Notes: generated by a model from the sequence alone, not told the origin. Counted from the stretch's first letter, positions 52,795-61,397 are shown. The stretch is DNA of 64,000 bases from Ga0077530 sp035565975 (GCA_035565975.1 DATMRT010000130.1:1-64000), one strand, 5' to 3'. Numbers and translations: made by a program.

Positions 52795-52809
52795 CAGGAT
52801 CGAACAGCC

Positions 52810-53868
52810 ATGAGCTATATCGCCAAACCTTCCGCCCATCATCCCGCGCTCCCGCGCAACGCGCTCGGCCTCACGCGGCGCGACTATGAAGGCTCGATGT
52901 CGACGCTGTGCGCCGGCTGCGGGCACGACTCGATCACGGCCGCGATCATCGAAGCCTGCTACGAGATGGACCTGCCGGCGCATCGGATCGCCAAGATCTC
53001 CGGCATTGGTTGCTCATCGAAGGCGCCGACCTACTTCCTCTCACGCAGCCACGGCTTCAACTCGGTGCACGGGCGCATGCCGTCGGTGACGACCGGCGCC
53101 AACATGGCCAACCGCGATCTCGTCTACATCGGCGTGTCGGGCGATGGCGACACCGCCTCGATCGGCCTCGGCCAGTTCTGTCATGCGGTGCGGCGCAAGC
53201 TGAACATGACCTACATCGTCATGAATAACGGCTGCTACGGCCTCACCAAGGGCCAGTTCTCGGCGACGAACGACAAGAATTCGCCCTCGAAGAAGGGCGA
53301 GGCCAATCCCTTCGACGCGATCGACCTCTGTCAGATGGCCATTCAGCTCGGTGCGGGCTTCGTCGCGCGCTCGTTCTCCGGCGACAAGCGCCAGCTCCTG
53401 CCGCTCATCCAGGCGGCGATCAGCTACAAGGGCTTTGCCTTCATCGACGTCATCAGCCCGTGCGTGACCTTCAACAATCATCCCGCATCGACCAAGAGCT
53501 ACGAGTACGTGCGAATGCACAATATGGCCTCCGAGAACAAGCTCGACTATGTCGAGCCTAAGGAGGAGATCACCGCGGAGTACGACGAAGGCACGTCGAC
53601 AGCCGTGGAATTGCACGACGGCTCGCACCTCATGCTCTACAAGATCGGCGAAGGCCATGACCCGCGCGACGCTGACATGGCTATCCATACGATCCGCACG
53701 AACGCCGCCAAGGGCACGATCGTGACGGGCCTGCTCTACGTCAACGAGGCCCAGCAGGACCTGCACGATGTCCTCGGCACGGACGAGCGGCCCCTCAACG
53801 GCATCGCCATGAGCGAGCTGTGTCCCGGCTCGAAGGCGCTAGAAGCCATCAACGCGCGGCTGCGCTAA
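52810..53868 (+). CDS. korB: 2-oxoacid:ferredoxin oxidoreductase, beta subunit
   Basis: A 352-residue thiamine-diphosphate-binding subunit that pairs with the gamma-alpha protein. Features are the [4Fe-4S] ligand Cys residues in LCAGCGHDSI, GIGCSS and SPCVTFNNH. The TPP motif runs from GDGDTASIGLGQF to NNGCYGLTKGQ. The SSKAPTYF segment near the active site is typical of the KorB/OFOR group. Together with the upstream flavoprotein these three genes form a 4.9-kb unit. Such oxygen-sensitive oxidoreductases are unusual partners in an otherwise aerobic-looking gene set. Confidence 0.92.
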   Translation: MSYIAKPSAHHPALPRNALGLTRRDYEGSMSTLCAGCGHDSITAAIIEACYEMDLPAHRIAKISGIGCSSKAPTYFLSRSHGFNSVHGRMPSVTTGANMANRDLVYIGVSGDGDTASIGLGQFCHAVRRKLNMTYIVMNNGCYGLTKGQFSATNDKNSPSKKGEANPFDAIDLCQMAIQLGAGFVARSFSGDKRQLLPLIQAAISYKGFAFIDVISPCVTFNNHPASTKSYEYVRMHNMASENKLDYVEPKEEITAEYDEGTSTAVELHDGSHLMLYKIGEGHDPRDADMAIHTIRTNAAKGTIVTGLLYVNEAQQDLHDVLGTDERPLNGIAMSELCPGSKALEAINARLR

Positions 53869-54109
53869 ATCGCGCCTTCAGCGCGACGAGGGCTAGCCCT
53901 CGCGCTCCCATCGGGAGGGACACCCTCCCGAACCCGCCCGCTTTTATGAACTTGGAGTTTGCCGCAAGCGCACCCTTGTCCCTTCTCCCCGCACGCGGGG
54001 AGAAGGGACATGACGGCGCTCGCCGCGTGCTCCCTGTCATAAAAAGAAGGGGGTTCGGGGTCTCCCCGAGCGGGTGTGGGCGGCAACCCACTCGCGCCTA
54101 TGGCGCGAC
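53869..54109. repeat. Two-armed dispersed gene-end repeat, copy 4
   Basis: Starts directly after the korB stop. The left arm has TCGCGCCTTCAGCGCGACG, GGGCTAGCCC, the core GGGAGGGACACCCTCCC and CCCGCCCGCTTTTATGA. The inner hairpin CTTCTCCCCGcacgCGGGGAGAAG follows. The mirrored right arm is TCATAAAAAGAAGGGGG ... CTCGCGCCTATGGCGCGAC. The outer end of the right arm runs into the TPR lipoprotein gene and includes its stop codon. Confidence 0.88.
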
Positions 54110-54970
54110 GGAGGCATCCACTTGCGCCGTACGCGTTCGCGCAGCCGCTGCGGCGGTCTTCTCGCCGCCCGGAACAGTCGCTGGCGGTGCGGCGCTCTGC
54201 TTCTCGGCGGCGCGTGCGGCCGGCTTGTCCGCCGCCTTGGCCTTCTGATCACTGATCCTGCTGACGAGCGCCAGATTGTGGGCAACGCGCGCATCGCTGC
54301 CTTTCTTCTGCCCCGCGGCCTGCCGCAGCATCTGCTCGGCCTCGCTGCGGCGACCTTCGAGCGCCATGGAGAGCGCCAGGTTGTTCAGCACGACCGGATT
54401 GCCGGGCGCTTGCCCGAGAGCTTCGGCGAACTCGCGCTGAGCGCCCTTTTGATCGCCAGCCGCGGCGAGCGCCGTGCCGAGAGCCGAGCGCGTCTGCCAA
54501 TCGCGGCTGCCGTTCGCGACGGCCTTCTTCAGATGATCGCGCGCGCGAGCGATCGCACCAAGCTCGAGGGCCAGCAGACCGCGGTCGCGCAAGAGCCGCG
54601 CGTCGTTCGGCGCAACGGGTGCAGACGTATCGAGGAGCGCGAGTGCACCGGCCTTGTCGCCCTGCTGCCGCATGATGCGGGCCGCCGAGATGACAGCCTC
54701 GAGATCGCGCGGATTGCTGCGGGCGGCGGCGATCGTCGCCACTTCGCCGAGGCGCGCACGCGCCGCCTTGGCTTCGCCGGGCGTGACCTCACGCGGCGGC
54801 GGCTGTTCTTTCGGCGTGACGTTCAGCGCCGACGCGGTCGACCCGAGCCCAGGCAAATGCAGGAGATCTGGGCCGCCGCAGCCCGCCAATGCCAGCACCG
54901 CGGCAAGGCAGATCCCAATCCCAAGCACGCGACGCAACGCACTCCACTGACCGAGATGACCCCGACCCAT
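54098..54970 (-). CDS. TPR-repeat lipoprotein (TadD-like)
   Basis: A 290-residue lipoprotein. Signal peptide ends in the lipobox ALAGC (Cys at about 31). The middle has at least four tetratricopeptide-like helix pairs (for example GALALLDTSAPVAPNDARLLRDRG and AREFAEALGQAPGNPVVLNNLALSMALEGR-like units at about 100-235). A low-complexity Ala/Lys tail follows. It resembles TadD, the pilotin-type lipoprotein of tight-adherence pilus systems, but no other tad gene is near, so the name is only by fold. The last codons and stop lie inside the outer palindrome of repeat copy 4. Confidence 0.82.
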   Translation of the reverse strand: MGRGHLGQWSALRRVLGIGICLAAVLALAGCGGPDLLHLPGLGSTASALNVTPKEQPPPREVTPGEAKAARARLGEVATIAAARSNPRDLEAVISAARIMRQQGDKAGALALLDTSAPVAPNDARLLRDRGLLALELGAIARARDHLKKAVANGSRDWQTRSALGTALAAAGDQKGAQREFAEALGQAPGNPVVLNNLALSMALEGRRSEAEQMLRQAAGQKKGSDARVAHNLALVSRISDQKAKAADKPAARAAEKQSAAPPATVPGGEKTAAAAARTRTAQVDASVAP

Positions 54971-55189
54971 GACTTTTCTCCCGACGCTGCGCATCTGCCA
55001 GAACGCTGCGCACGACCCCACGCGATAGCCCCAAGCGTTAGGTGATTCGCGCTCCCGCAAGTCCCGGACCGCTCTTGCCGTCCCCGCAATCCCCAGACGC
55101 GCCCCAAGCCGATAATCGGGCACTCGAACGTGCCGGTTGTCGTCGCGAACCCCCTTCGATACTGAATAGGCTGAGTTTTGGAGGTCCCC

Positions 55190-56509
55190 ATGGCCGACGA
55201 CCAGTATCCGCGCTTCGACACGCTCTCGCTGCACGCGGGCCAGCAGCCCGATCCGACGACCGGCGCCCGCGCGGTGCCGATCTACCAGACGACGTCATTT
55301 GTCTTTCACGACGCGGATCACGCGGCCGAGCTCTTCAATCTCGAGCGCGCGGGCCACATCTATTCGCGCATCTCGAATCCCACAGTGGCCGTCCTGGAAG
55401 AGCGCATTGCCGCACTCGAAGGCGGCGTCGGCGCGGTCGCGGTCGCGAGCGGGCAGGCCGCACTCCATCTCGGCATTGCGACGCTCATGGGCCAGGGCGG
55501 ACACATCGTCGCCTCCAACCGCATCTACGGCGGCTCGCACAACATGTTCGTGCACACGCTGCCGCGCTTCGGCATCACGACGACGCAGGTCGATCCGCGC
55601 GATCCCAAGGCATTTGCTGCAGCCATTCGTCCCGAAACGCGGCTCGTGTTCGCCGAGACGCTCGGCAACCCCGGCCTCGAGGTGCTCGACATCGCCGCGG
55701 TCGCCGAGATCGCGCACGATCACGGTCTGCCGCTGATGATCGACGCGACGTTCTCGACGCCTTATCTCTGCCGGCCGTTCGATCATGGCGCCGATATCGT
55801 CATGCATTCCGCGACGAAGTTTCTCGGCGGGCACGGCGTCGCGATCGGCGGCCTGCTCGTCGACAGCGGCAAGTTCGATTGGGCGAAGTCCGGCAAGTTC
55901 CCGACGCTGACGGAGCCTTATGCGGGCTATCACGACCTGGTCTTTGCCGAGGAGTTCGGGCCTGCGGCCTTCATCTCGCGCGCACGCGCCGAGGGCCTGC
56001 GCGATTTCGGTGCGTGCATGAGCCCAGCCAATGCCTTCTATCTCCTGCAAGGCATCGAGACACTGCCCGTGCGCATGGCGCGCCATGTCGAGAACGCGCG
56101 CGCCGTGTCGAGCTTCCTGGAGAATCATCCGGCCGTCGCCTGGGTGAAGTATCCGGGCCTCGAGAGCCATCCTGATCACGCGCTCGCGAAGAAGCTGATG
56201 CCGCGCGGCGCCGGCGCCATGATGAGCTTCGGCGTCAGGGCGCCCGATGGCTCCGGGGATGGCGGCGCGCGACGCGCCGGCAAGGTGCTCATCGAGCGCG
56301 TGCGTCTTCTTTCCCATCTCGCCAACGTCGGCGACGCGAAGTCGCTGATCATTCATCCTGCGAGCACGACGCATCAGCAGATGAGCGCCGAAGAGCTGCG
56401 CAAAGCCGGCGTCGGCGAGGAGCTGGTGCGCCTCTCCATCGGGCTCGAGGACGCGCGCGACATCATCGAGGACCTCGATCAGGCGCTGAAGGCATCACAG
56501 CGGACGTAA
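55190..56509 (+). CDS. metY: O-acetylhomoserine sulfhydrylase (aminocarboxypropyltransferase)
   Basis: A 439-residue PLP enzyme of the Cys/Met metabolism family that makes homocysteine from O-acetylhomoserine and sulfide. The PLP Lys is Lys210 in HSATKFLGGHG. Further family signs are FDTLSLHAGQQPD, YSRISNPTVAVLE and the C-terminal LSIGLEDARDIIEDL. Length fits MetY (about 430) rather than MetB/MetZ (about 385-400). GGAGG lies 6 bases before the ATG. I looked for a SAM-II riboswitch upstream, common before such genes in Alphaproteobacteria, and did not find one. Confidence 0.94.
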   Translation: MADDQYPRFDTLSLHAGQQPDPTTGARAVPIYQTTSFVFHDADHAAELFNLERAGHIYSRISNPTVAVLEERIAALEGGVGAVAVASGQAALHLGIATLMGQGGHIVASNRIYGGSHNMFVHTLPRFGITTTQVDPRDPKAFAAAIRPETRLVFAETLGNPGLEVLDIAAVAEIAHDHGLPLMIDATFSTPYLCRPFDHGADIVMHSATKFLGGHGVAIGGLLVDSGKFDWAKSGKFPTLTEPYAGYHDLVFAEEFGPAAFISRARAEGLRDFGACMSPANAFYLLQGIETLPVRMARHVENARAVSSFLENHPAVAWVKYPGLESHPDHALAKKLMPRGAGAMMSFGVRAPDGSGDGGARRAGKVLIERVRLLSHLANVGDAKSLIIHPASTTHQQMSAEELRKAGVGEELVRLSIGLEDARDIIEDLDQALKASQRT

Positions 56510-56510
56510 G

Positions 56511-56594
56511 TGGGCGCACCTGTGGCGCGAGCGGGCTAGCCCCGCACCCCACCGGGAGGGAACACCCTCCCAGGCCCCACCCGCTTTTATGACC
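56511..56594. repeat. One-armed dispersed gene-end repeat, copy 5
   Basis: A single arm that begins one base after the metY stop. It has GCACCTGTGGCGCGAGCGGG, GGGCTAGCCC, a core hairpin with one extra A (GGGAGGGAACACCCTCCC) and the tail CCCACCCGCTTTTATGA. Here the two flanking genes point the same way (metY, ccr) and only one arm is present, consistent with one arm per gene end. Confidence 0.87.
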
Positions 56595-56758
56595 GGCTCT
56601 CTCCAACTGCCTGTTTCGGCACACAATTAGCTCTGACGGTTCTCTCTGACCTCGCTGAATATCGACGAACGAATGAGAGTGCACTGCCGCGATCCGATAT
56701 TGCAGCGCAGTATTTACTCTGTCACACTGTTCGCACCCGCAACCAACGCAGGTGCCCC

Positions 56759-58060
56759 ATGGCGAGTGCAGCTCAGGCTTTGCAGCCCGTACCCTCCGAC
56801 ACGCCGCTCAAGGATCTCTACGAAATCGGGGAGATCCCACCCTTGGGGCATGTACCCAAAAACATGTACGCCTGGGCCATCCGCAAGGAGCGCCACGGCG
56901 AGCCCGAACAGGCCATGCAGGTCGAGGTCGTGCCTACGTGGCCGCTCGACAGCCACGACGTCCTCGTCCTCGTGATGGCGGCGGGCGTGAACTACAATGG
57001 CGTGTGGGCCGCGCTCGGCACACCGGTCTCGCCCTTCGACGGGCATAAGCAGCCCTATCACATCGCCGGCTCCGACGCCGCGGGCATCGTCTATGCCGTC
57101 GGCTCGAAGGTGAAACGTTGGAAGGTCGGCGACGAGGTCGTCATCCACTGCAATCAGGACGACGGCGACGACGAGGAATGCAACGGCGGCGATCCCATGT
57201 TCTCGCCCTCGCAGCGCATCTGGGGTTACGAGACCAACGACGGATCGTTCGCGCAGTTCACGCGCGTGCAGGATCGTCAGCTCATGGAGCGGCCGAAGCA
57301 TCTGACGTGGGAAGAAAGCGCCTGCTACACGCTGACCCTCGCGACCGCGTACCGGATGCTCTTCGGCCATCGCCCGCATATCCTGCGACCGGGCCACAAC
57401 GTGCTCGTGTGGGGCGCGTCGGGCGGTCTCGGCTCGTTCGCGGTTCAGCTTTGCGCAACGGCGGGCGCGAATGCGATCGGCGTCGTCTCCGAGGATGACA
57501 AGCGTGACTTCGTCATGCAGCTCGGCGCACGCGGCGTCATCAATCGCAAGAAGTTCAATTGCTGGGGCCAGATGCCCAAGGTCAACACGCCGGAGTACGC
57601 GGCCTGGATGAAGGAAGCGCGCAAGTTCGGCGCCGCCATCTGGGAGATTACCGGCAAGGGCAACAACGTCGACTTCGTGTTCGAGCACCCGGGCGAGTCG
57701 ACGATCCCCGTCTCGGTGCTGGTCGTGAAGCGCGGCGGCATGGTCGTCATCTGCGCCGGCACGACGGGCTACAACCTGACCATGGATGCGCGCTATCTCT
57801 GGATGCACCAGAAGCGCGTGCAAGGCTCGCACTTCGCGAACCTCCTGCAAGCCGCGCAAGCCAACAAGCTCGTCGTCGAGCGGCGCATCGATCCCTGCAT
57901 GTCAGAGGTCTTTGCGTGGGATCAGATCCCCAAGGCCCACACGCGAATGCTCCGTAACCAGCACAAGCCGGGCAACATGGCCGTTCTCGTTTCGACACCG
58001 ACGACGGGGCTGCGGACCTTCGAGGACGCCATCGAGGTCTCGAGAGCCCGGTTCGGCTGA
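56759..58060 (+). CDS. ccr: Crotonyl-CoA carboxylase/reductase
   Basis: Ccr converts crotonyl-CoA, CO2 and NADPH to ethylmalonyl-CoA, the key step of the ethylmalonyl-CoA pathway used for acetyl-CoA and C1 assimilation where isocitrate lyase is absent. The 433-residue medium-chain reductase shows GVNYNGVWAALG, the long insertion HCNQDDGDDEECNGGDPM, the nucleotide-binding GASGGLGSFAVQL and FEHPGESTIP with Glu309-His310, a region tied to CO2 binding. The length and the insertion separate it from plain enoyl reductases. The upstream 164 bases after the repeat copy presumably contain its promoter. Confidence 0.96.
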   Translation: MASAAQALQPVPSDTPLKDLYEIGEIPPLGHVPKNMYAWAIRKERHGEPEQAMQVEVVPTWPLDSHDVLVLVMAAGVNYNGVWAALGTPVSPFDGHKQPYHIAGSDAAGIVYAVGSKVKRWKVGDEVVIHCNQDDGDDEECNGGDPMFSPSQRIWGYETNDGSFAQFTRVQDRQLMERPKHLTWEESACYTLTLATAYRMLFGHRPHILRPGHNVLVWGASGGLGSFAVQLCATAGANAIGVVSEDDKRDFVMQLGARGVINRKKFNCWGQMPKVNTPEYAAWMKEARKFGAAIWEITGKGNNVDFVFEHPGESTIPVSVLVVKRGGMVVICAGTTGYNLTMDARYLWMHQKRVQGSHFANLLQAAQANKLVVERRIDPCMSEVFAWDQIPKAHTRMLRNQHKPGNMAVLVSTPTTGLRTFEDAIEVSRARFG

Positions 58061-58169
58061 CCGGCCCTGCGGCGACTTACCGATGACGGCGAGCCGGTGA
58101 CCCTGTTAGGTTACCGCCGTCGTCCGCCCGTGGAGCGCCCTGCTCCCGCAATTAGGATCAGCCACCGGC

Positions 58170-59165
58170 ATGTCGCTCCCCGACCTCCTCAAGAAGCGCC
58201 TGCGCATCCCTGTCATCGGGGCGCCGCTGTTCATCGTCTCGAATCCCGACCTTGTCATCGCCCAATGCACGTCGGGCGTCGTCGGCTCGTTCCCGGCCCT
58301 CAATGCCCGCCCGCCCGAATTGCTCGACGAATGGCTGAAGCGGATCACCAATGAGCTCGGCGAGTGGGACGCCAAGCATCCCGACCGTCTCTCGGCCCCC
58401 TTCGCCGTCAATCAGATCGTCCACCGCACGAACGAGCGCCTGCAGCATGACGTCGAGCTTTGCGTGAAGCACAAGGCGCCGATCGTCATCACGTCGCTCG
58501 GCGCGCGCGAGGAGGTGAACGAGGCCGTCCACTCCTACGGCGGCATCGTCCTTCATGACGTGATCAACAACACGTTCGCAAGGAAGGCCATCGAGAAAGG
58601 TGCGGATGGCCTGATCCTCGTTGCAGCCGGCGCAGGCGGCCATGCCGGGCGGATCAATCCGTTCGCGCTGGTGCGCGAGGTCCGCGAATGGTTCGATGGG
58701 CCGATCGCGCTCTCGGGCGCCATCGCGGGCGGCGACGGCATCCTCGCAGCAGAGGCAGCCGGTGCCGATCTCGCATACATCGGCTCGGCCTTCATCGCGA
58801 CCAAGGAAGCCAACGCCATCGAGCCCTATAAGCAGATGATCGTCGAGAGCGGCGCCGACGACATCGTCTACACGAACCTCTTCACGGGCGTGCACGGCAA
58901 TTACCTGAAACCATCGATCACGCGCGCCGGCCTCGATCCGGAGAACCTGCCGACCGGCGACCCCTCCAAGATGAACTTCGCCGCAGGCGCCGAGCGCCGC
59001 AAAGTCTGGAAGGACATCTGGGGCTCAGGCCAGGGCATCGGTGCGATGAAGGCCGTCGTGCCGGCAGCCGAACTGGTCGATCGTTTGGCGCGGGAATATC
59101 ACGCGGCGCGCGCGCGCATCGGCGCGGCACCGTGGAATCCAAAGCGGGCTGCGGCGGAAGCCTGA
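58170..59165 (+). CDS. Nitronate monooxygenase family FMN protein
   Basis: A 331-residue TIM-barrel flavoprotein of the 2-nitropropane dioxygenase/NMO family. Visible are the N-terminal LRIPVIGAPLFIVSNPDLV, the FMN-phosphate region VAAGAGGHAGRINPFALV, SGAIAGGDGILAAEAAGADLAYIGSAFIAT and a C-terminal tail with QGIGAM. Members oxidise nitronates, act on 3-nitropropionate, or have other poorly known activities, so the specific reaction is open. It lies 109 bases downstream of ccr on the same strand and may be cotranscribed with it. Confidence 0.87.
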   Translation: MSLPDLLKKRLRIPVIGAPLFIVSNPDLVIAQCTSGVVGSFPALNARPPELLDEWLKRITNELGEWDAKHPDRLSAPFAVNQIVHRTNERLQHDVELCVKHKAPIVITSLGAREEVNEAVHSYGGIVLHDVINNTFARKAIEKGADGLILVAAGAGGHAGRINPFALVREVREWFDGPIALSGAIAGGDGILAAEAAGADLAYIGSAFIATKEANAIEPYKQMIVESGADDIVYTNLFTGVHGNYLKPSITRAGLDPENLPTGDPSKMNFAAGAERRKVWKDIWGSGQGIGAMKAVVPAAELVDRLAREYHAARARIGAAPWNPKRAAAEA

Positions 59166-59167
59166 CG

Positions 59168-59345
59168 CAATCGCGGCTCCGCCGCGAGCGAGGGCCAGCC
59201 CTCGCGCTCCCAGCCAGGCCCCCCTCGGAGCCCCCGCCTTTCATGGATTTGGTGCTAACAGCGGGCACCATCGTCATAAAAAGCGGGGCGGCCGGGAGGG
59301 TGTCCCTCCCGGTTGGGGCGTGGGGCGGAAGCCCCACCTGCGAAG
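59168..59345. repeat. Two-armed dispersed gene-end repeat, copy 6
   Basis: Begins 2 bases after the nitronate-monooxygenase-like stop and ends 6 bases before the ribH2 stop, filling the convergent gap. The left arm has TCGCGGCTCCGCCGCGA, GGGCCAGCCC and a degenerate core. The right arm is the mirror image with an intact core (GGGAGGGTGTCCCTCCC) and TCATAAAAAGCGGGGCGG. Unlike copies 1 and 4 there is no CTTCTCCCCG inner hairpin. Confidence 0.87.
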
Positions 59346-59351
59346 CAGCCA

Positions 59352-59786
59352 CTACGCGGCGAGCTTCGCACGCGTCTCGACGATCATCAGCGCCGCCCGG
59401 CCGGCTTCACGCCCCTTCTCGACGAAATGCGCGCGGAAAATGCGGTTATGGTGCTCGTCGTCGCGATACTCGTGCGGCGTGAGCGAGACCGACAGCACCG
59501 GCACGCCCGCGTCGAGCCCCGCCCGCATCAGGCCGTCGACGACGGCCTGGGCGACGAATTCGTGGCGATAGATGCCGCCATCGACGACGAACGCAGCGGC
59601 CGCAACGGCGGCGTAGCGTCCGCTCGCAGCGAGGTCGCGTGCGAGCAGCGGCATCTCGAAAGCTCCAGGCGCATCGAACACGTCGACGCGATCGGCGGGG
59701 ATGATCTCGCAGAACCCCTCGAGCGCACGATCGACGATGTCGGCGTGCCAGCGTGCTTTGATGAAGGCAAATCGGGTGTGTGTCAC
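59352..59786 (-). CDS. ribH2: 6,7-dimethyl-8-ribityllumazine synthase, type II
   Basis: Lumazine synthase makes the direct precursor of riboflavin from 3,4-dihydroxybutanone phosphate and the ribityl-aminopyrimidine. The 144-residue protein begins RFAFIKARWHADIVD and contains FDAPGAFEMPLLARDLA, FVVDGGIYRHEFVAQAVVDGLM and VPVLSVSLTPHEYRDDEHH. It is close to Brucella RibH2, the decameric type found in Rhizobiales, rather than the icosahedral RibH1. The start is GTG 59786 with AGGAGG 6 bases upstream; the frame is open further into the riboswitch, which is not coding. Expression is presumably set by FMN. Confidence 0.94.
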   Translation of the reverse strand: MTHTRFAFIKARWHADIVDRALEGFCEIIPADRVDVFDAPGAFEMPLLARDLAASGRYAAVAAAAFVVDGGIYRHEFVAQAVVDGLMRAGLDAGVPVLSVSLTPHEYRDDEHHNRIFRAHFVEKGREAGRAALMIVETRAKLAA

Positions 59787-59867
59787 GGTGATCCTCCTTG
59801 GCTTGGACACGTCACCCAAGGCGATCACGTGCAGCCCCGCGCGCCGAGGCACGTCGGGTTTGCGCGT

Positions 59868-60000
59868 TCTCTTCCATCCGGACTGTGACCGTCGGCTCAG
59901 GCTTCGCACCTGATCTGCTGACCCTTCCGGTCGGAAGGCGCTCGCGGGCTCGCAGCCGAGGCTGCATACCGCCGGTGGGGATTTCCACCCCGCCCTGAGA
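59868..60000 (-). promoter_or_regulatory. FMN riboswitch (RFN element)
   Basis: Read on the minus strand, the leader contains the conserved core in order: CAGGGCGGGGTGGAAATCC, CCCACCGGCGGTA, the AGCCCGCGAGCG segment, GGTCAGCAGATCAGGTG, GAGCCGACGGTCACAGTC and CCGGATGGAAGAGA. This is a nearly textbook RFN aptamer and lies 81 bases upstream of the ribH2 start. FMN binding is expected to reduce ribH2 expression; the expression platform was not worked out. Confidence 0.95.
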
Positions 60001-60063
60001 ACACGTTGGAGGATAAGCGCGCCGGACCGGTGGCGCAACGAGCGTCAGCTCGAAAGCGCGCGG

Positions 60064-60963
60064 CTATTCCGCAGCCTCGCGGCCGCCGAGCATCCCCGGC
60101 AGCTCATTGAAGAGGCGGGCCGCGACCGTGCGCAGGTGGCGCTCCACGACGGCGAAGCCGGGCTTCTTCTCGAACGTGCGCTCATTCAGATAGAGCGCGC
60201 GGTTGATCTCGATCTGCAGCGCATGGAGGCCGCGCTGGGGGCGGCCGTAGTATTCCGTAATGTAGCCGCCGGCGTAGGGCCGGTTGAGGTGCACGGTGTA
60301 GCCGAGCGCGGTCAGCTCCTCGCGCAGGAAGCGCGTGAGACGCCCGTCGCATGAGGCCCCGAAGCGGTCGCCAAGCACGAAGTCCGGGCGTTGCGGCCCG
60401 ACATAGCCCGTAGATGACGACGGCATGGAATGGCAGTCGATGAGCATCGCTGCACCGAAGCGCCGCGCCGTCGCGTCGATGAGCGAGGCAAGCGCGCCAT
60501 GGAATGGCTTGTACAGCCGCTCGATGCGCTCGAGCGCCACGGCAAGCGGCAGGCGGCGCTTGTAGATCTCCTCCGCGTCGGCAACCACGCGCGCGATCGT
60601 GCCGAGCCCGCCGGCGACGCGGATGGAGCGACTGTTGGCGAAAGGCGGCAGGGTTTCCTCGAAGAGTTCGGGGTCGAGCTCGTAGGGCTCGCGGTTCACG
60701 TCGACATAAGCACGCGGAAAGCGGGCCGCGAGCAGAGGCGCACCGAGCGCGGCGACGCCGGCGAATAGATCATCGACGTAGCAGTCCTCGGATTTGCGCA
60801 GCGCGTTCGCGCTGAGGCGCGACGATGCGAGAAAGGCATCCGTGTACACGCGTCCGGAATGGGGTGAGCAGAACACGAAGGGCACCGTCTGAAGGCGCGG
60901 CACCGCCAACAGGTAGGGTGGTGTCAGATGCTGCTCGATGGCGGCGCGCTCGGTTTCCAGCAT
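60064..60963 (-). CDS. N-formylglutamate amidohydrolase
   Basis: A 299-residue zinc-dependent amidohydrolase of the HutG/FGase family that releases formate from N-formylglutamate, the last step of one histidine-degradation route, or acts on related N-formyl amino acids. Motifs are FCSPHSGRVY, ARFPRAYVDVNREPYELDP and the catalytic LIDCHSMPSS. ALQIEINRALYLNE follows near the C-terminus. No other hut gene is in the window, so the physiological substrate is uncertain. It lies upstream of the riboswitch on the same strand and diverges from cpdR. Confidence 0.88.
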   Translation of the reverse strand: MLETERAAIEQHLTPPYLLAVPRLQTVPFVFCSPHSGRVYTDAFLASSRLSANALRKSEDCYVDDLFAGVAALGAPLLAARFPRAYVDVNREPYELDPELFEETLPPFANSRSIRVAGGLGTIARVVADAEEIYKRRLPLAVALERIERLYKPFHGALASLIDATARRFGAAMLIDCHSMPSSSTGYVGPQRPDFVLGDRFGASCDGRLTRFLREELTALGYTVHLNRPYAGGYITEYYGRPQRGLHALQIEINRALYLNERTFEKKPGFAVVERHLRTVAARLFNELPGMLGGREAAE

Positions 60964-61397
60964 GGGCCTTTGTCGCTTGCGTCACGTCGTCGTTTGCCGC
61001 GTCGTCACAGCCTTCAATGGACCGTGCCGGCGGTCGTGCGCGCACCGGTCTTTTCCGCTGCTCGCCGACAAGATTGCCAAGGGCAATCGTCACTGTCCAT
61101 CATAAGCATGTCGCTTGGCCGGGAATATGTTGAAGTCGGGTGTAAGTGCCGCACACACAGTTATTTCAAGCTTTCTAAGCGTTCTAAGGCATCGACACGC
61201 CTTGGCTCAGGGATGTCACTGACCGCGCCGGCGCGCCGCTCGGTGCGCGGCTGGCGATCCACTTGCATACATGTGGGATGAAATGCTGTGTATTCACTTG
61301 CAGTTTACCAAATTGGCGTCAGATTCCGACGTCACCAGCTCGCACGGTGCATACTACCCCATATTTTGGGATGGGGACGGATTGGGGGCACGAGGCA
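60964..61397. other. Divergent intergenic region between the amidohydrolase gene and cpdR
   Basis: 434 bases expected to hold both promoters. There is a moderately AT-rich stretch around 61130-61190 and, just before cpdR, an inverted repeat CCCCATATTTTGGGATGGGG (61359-61378). A frame reading into cpdR is open from 61263, but nothing in it resembles a known domain. I see no tRNA or small RNA with confidence. Confidence 0.5.

Noticed and set aside
50866..52983. A 705-codon open frame on the minus strand across korA
   Set aside because: Antisense shadow of korA, with no recognisable domain and biased His/Arg/Asp composition.
55050..55189. SAM-II riboswitch upstream of metY
   Set aside because: SAM-II is common before met genes in this class, but the conserved GCTAAA pseudoknot segment and stem are not present.
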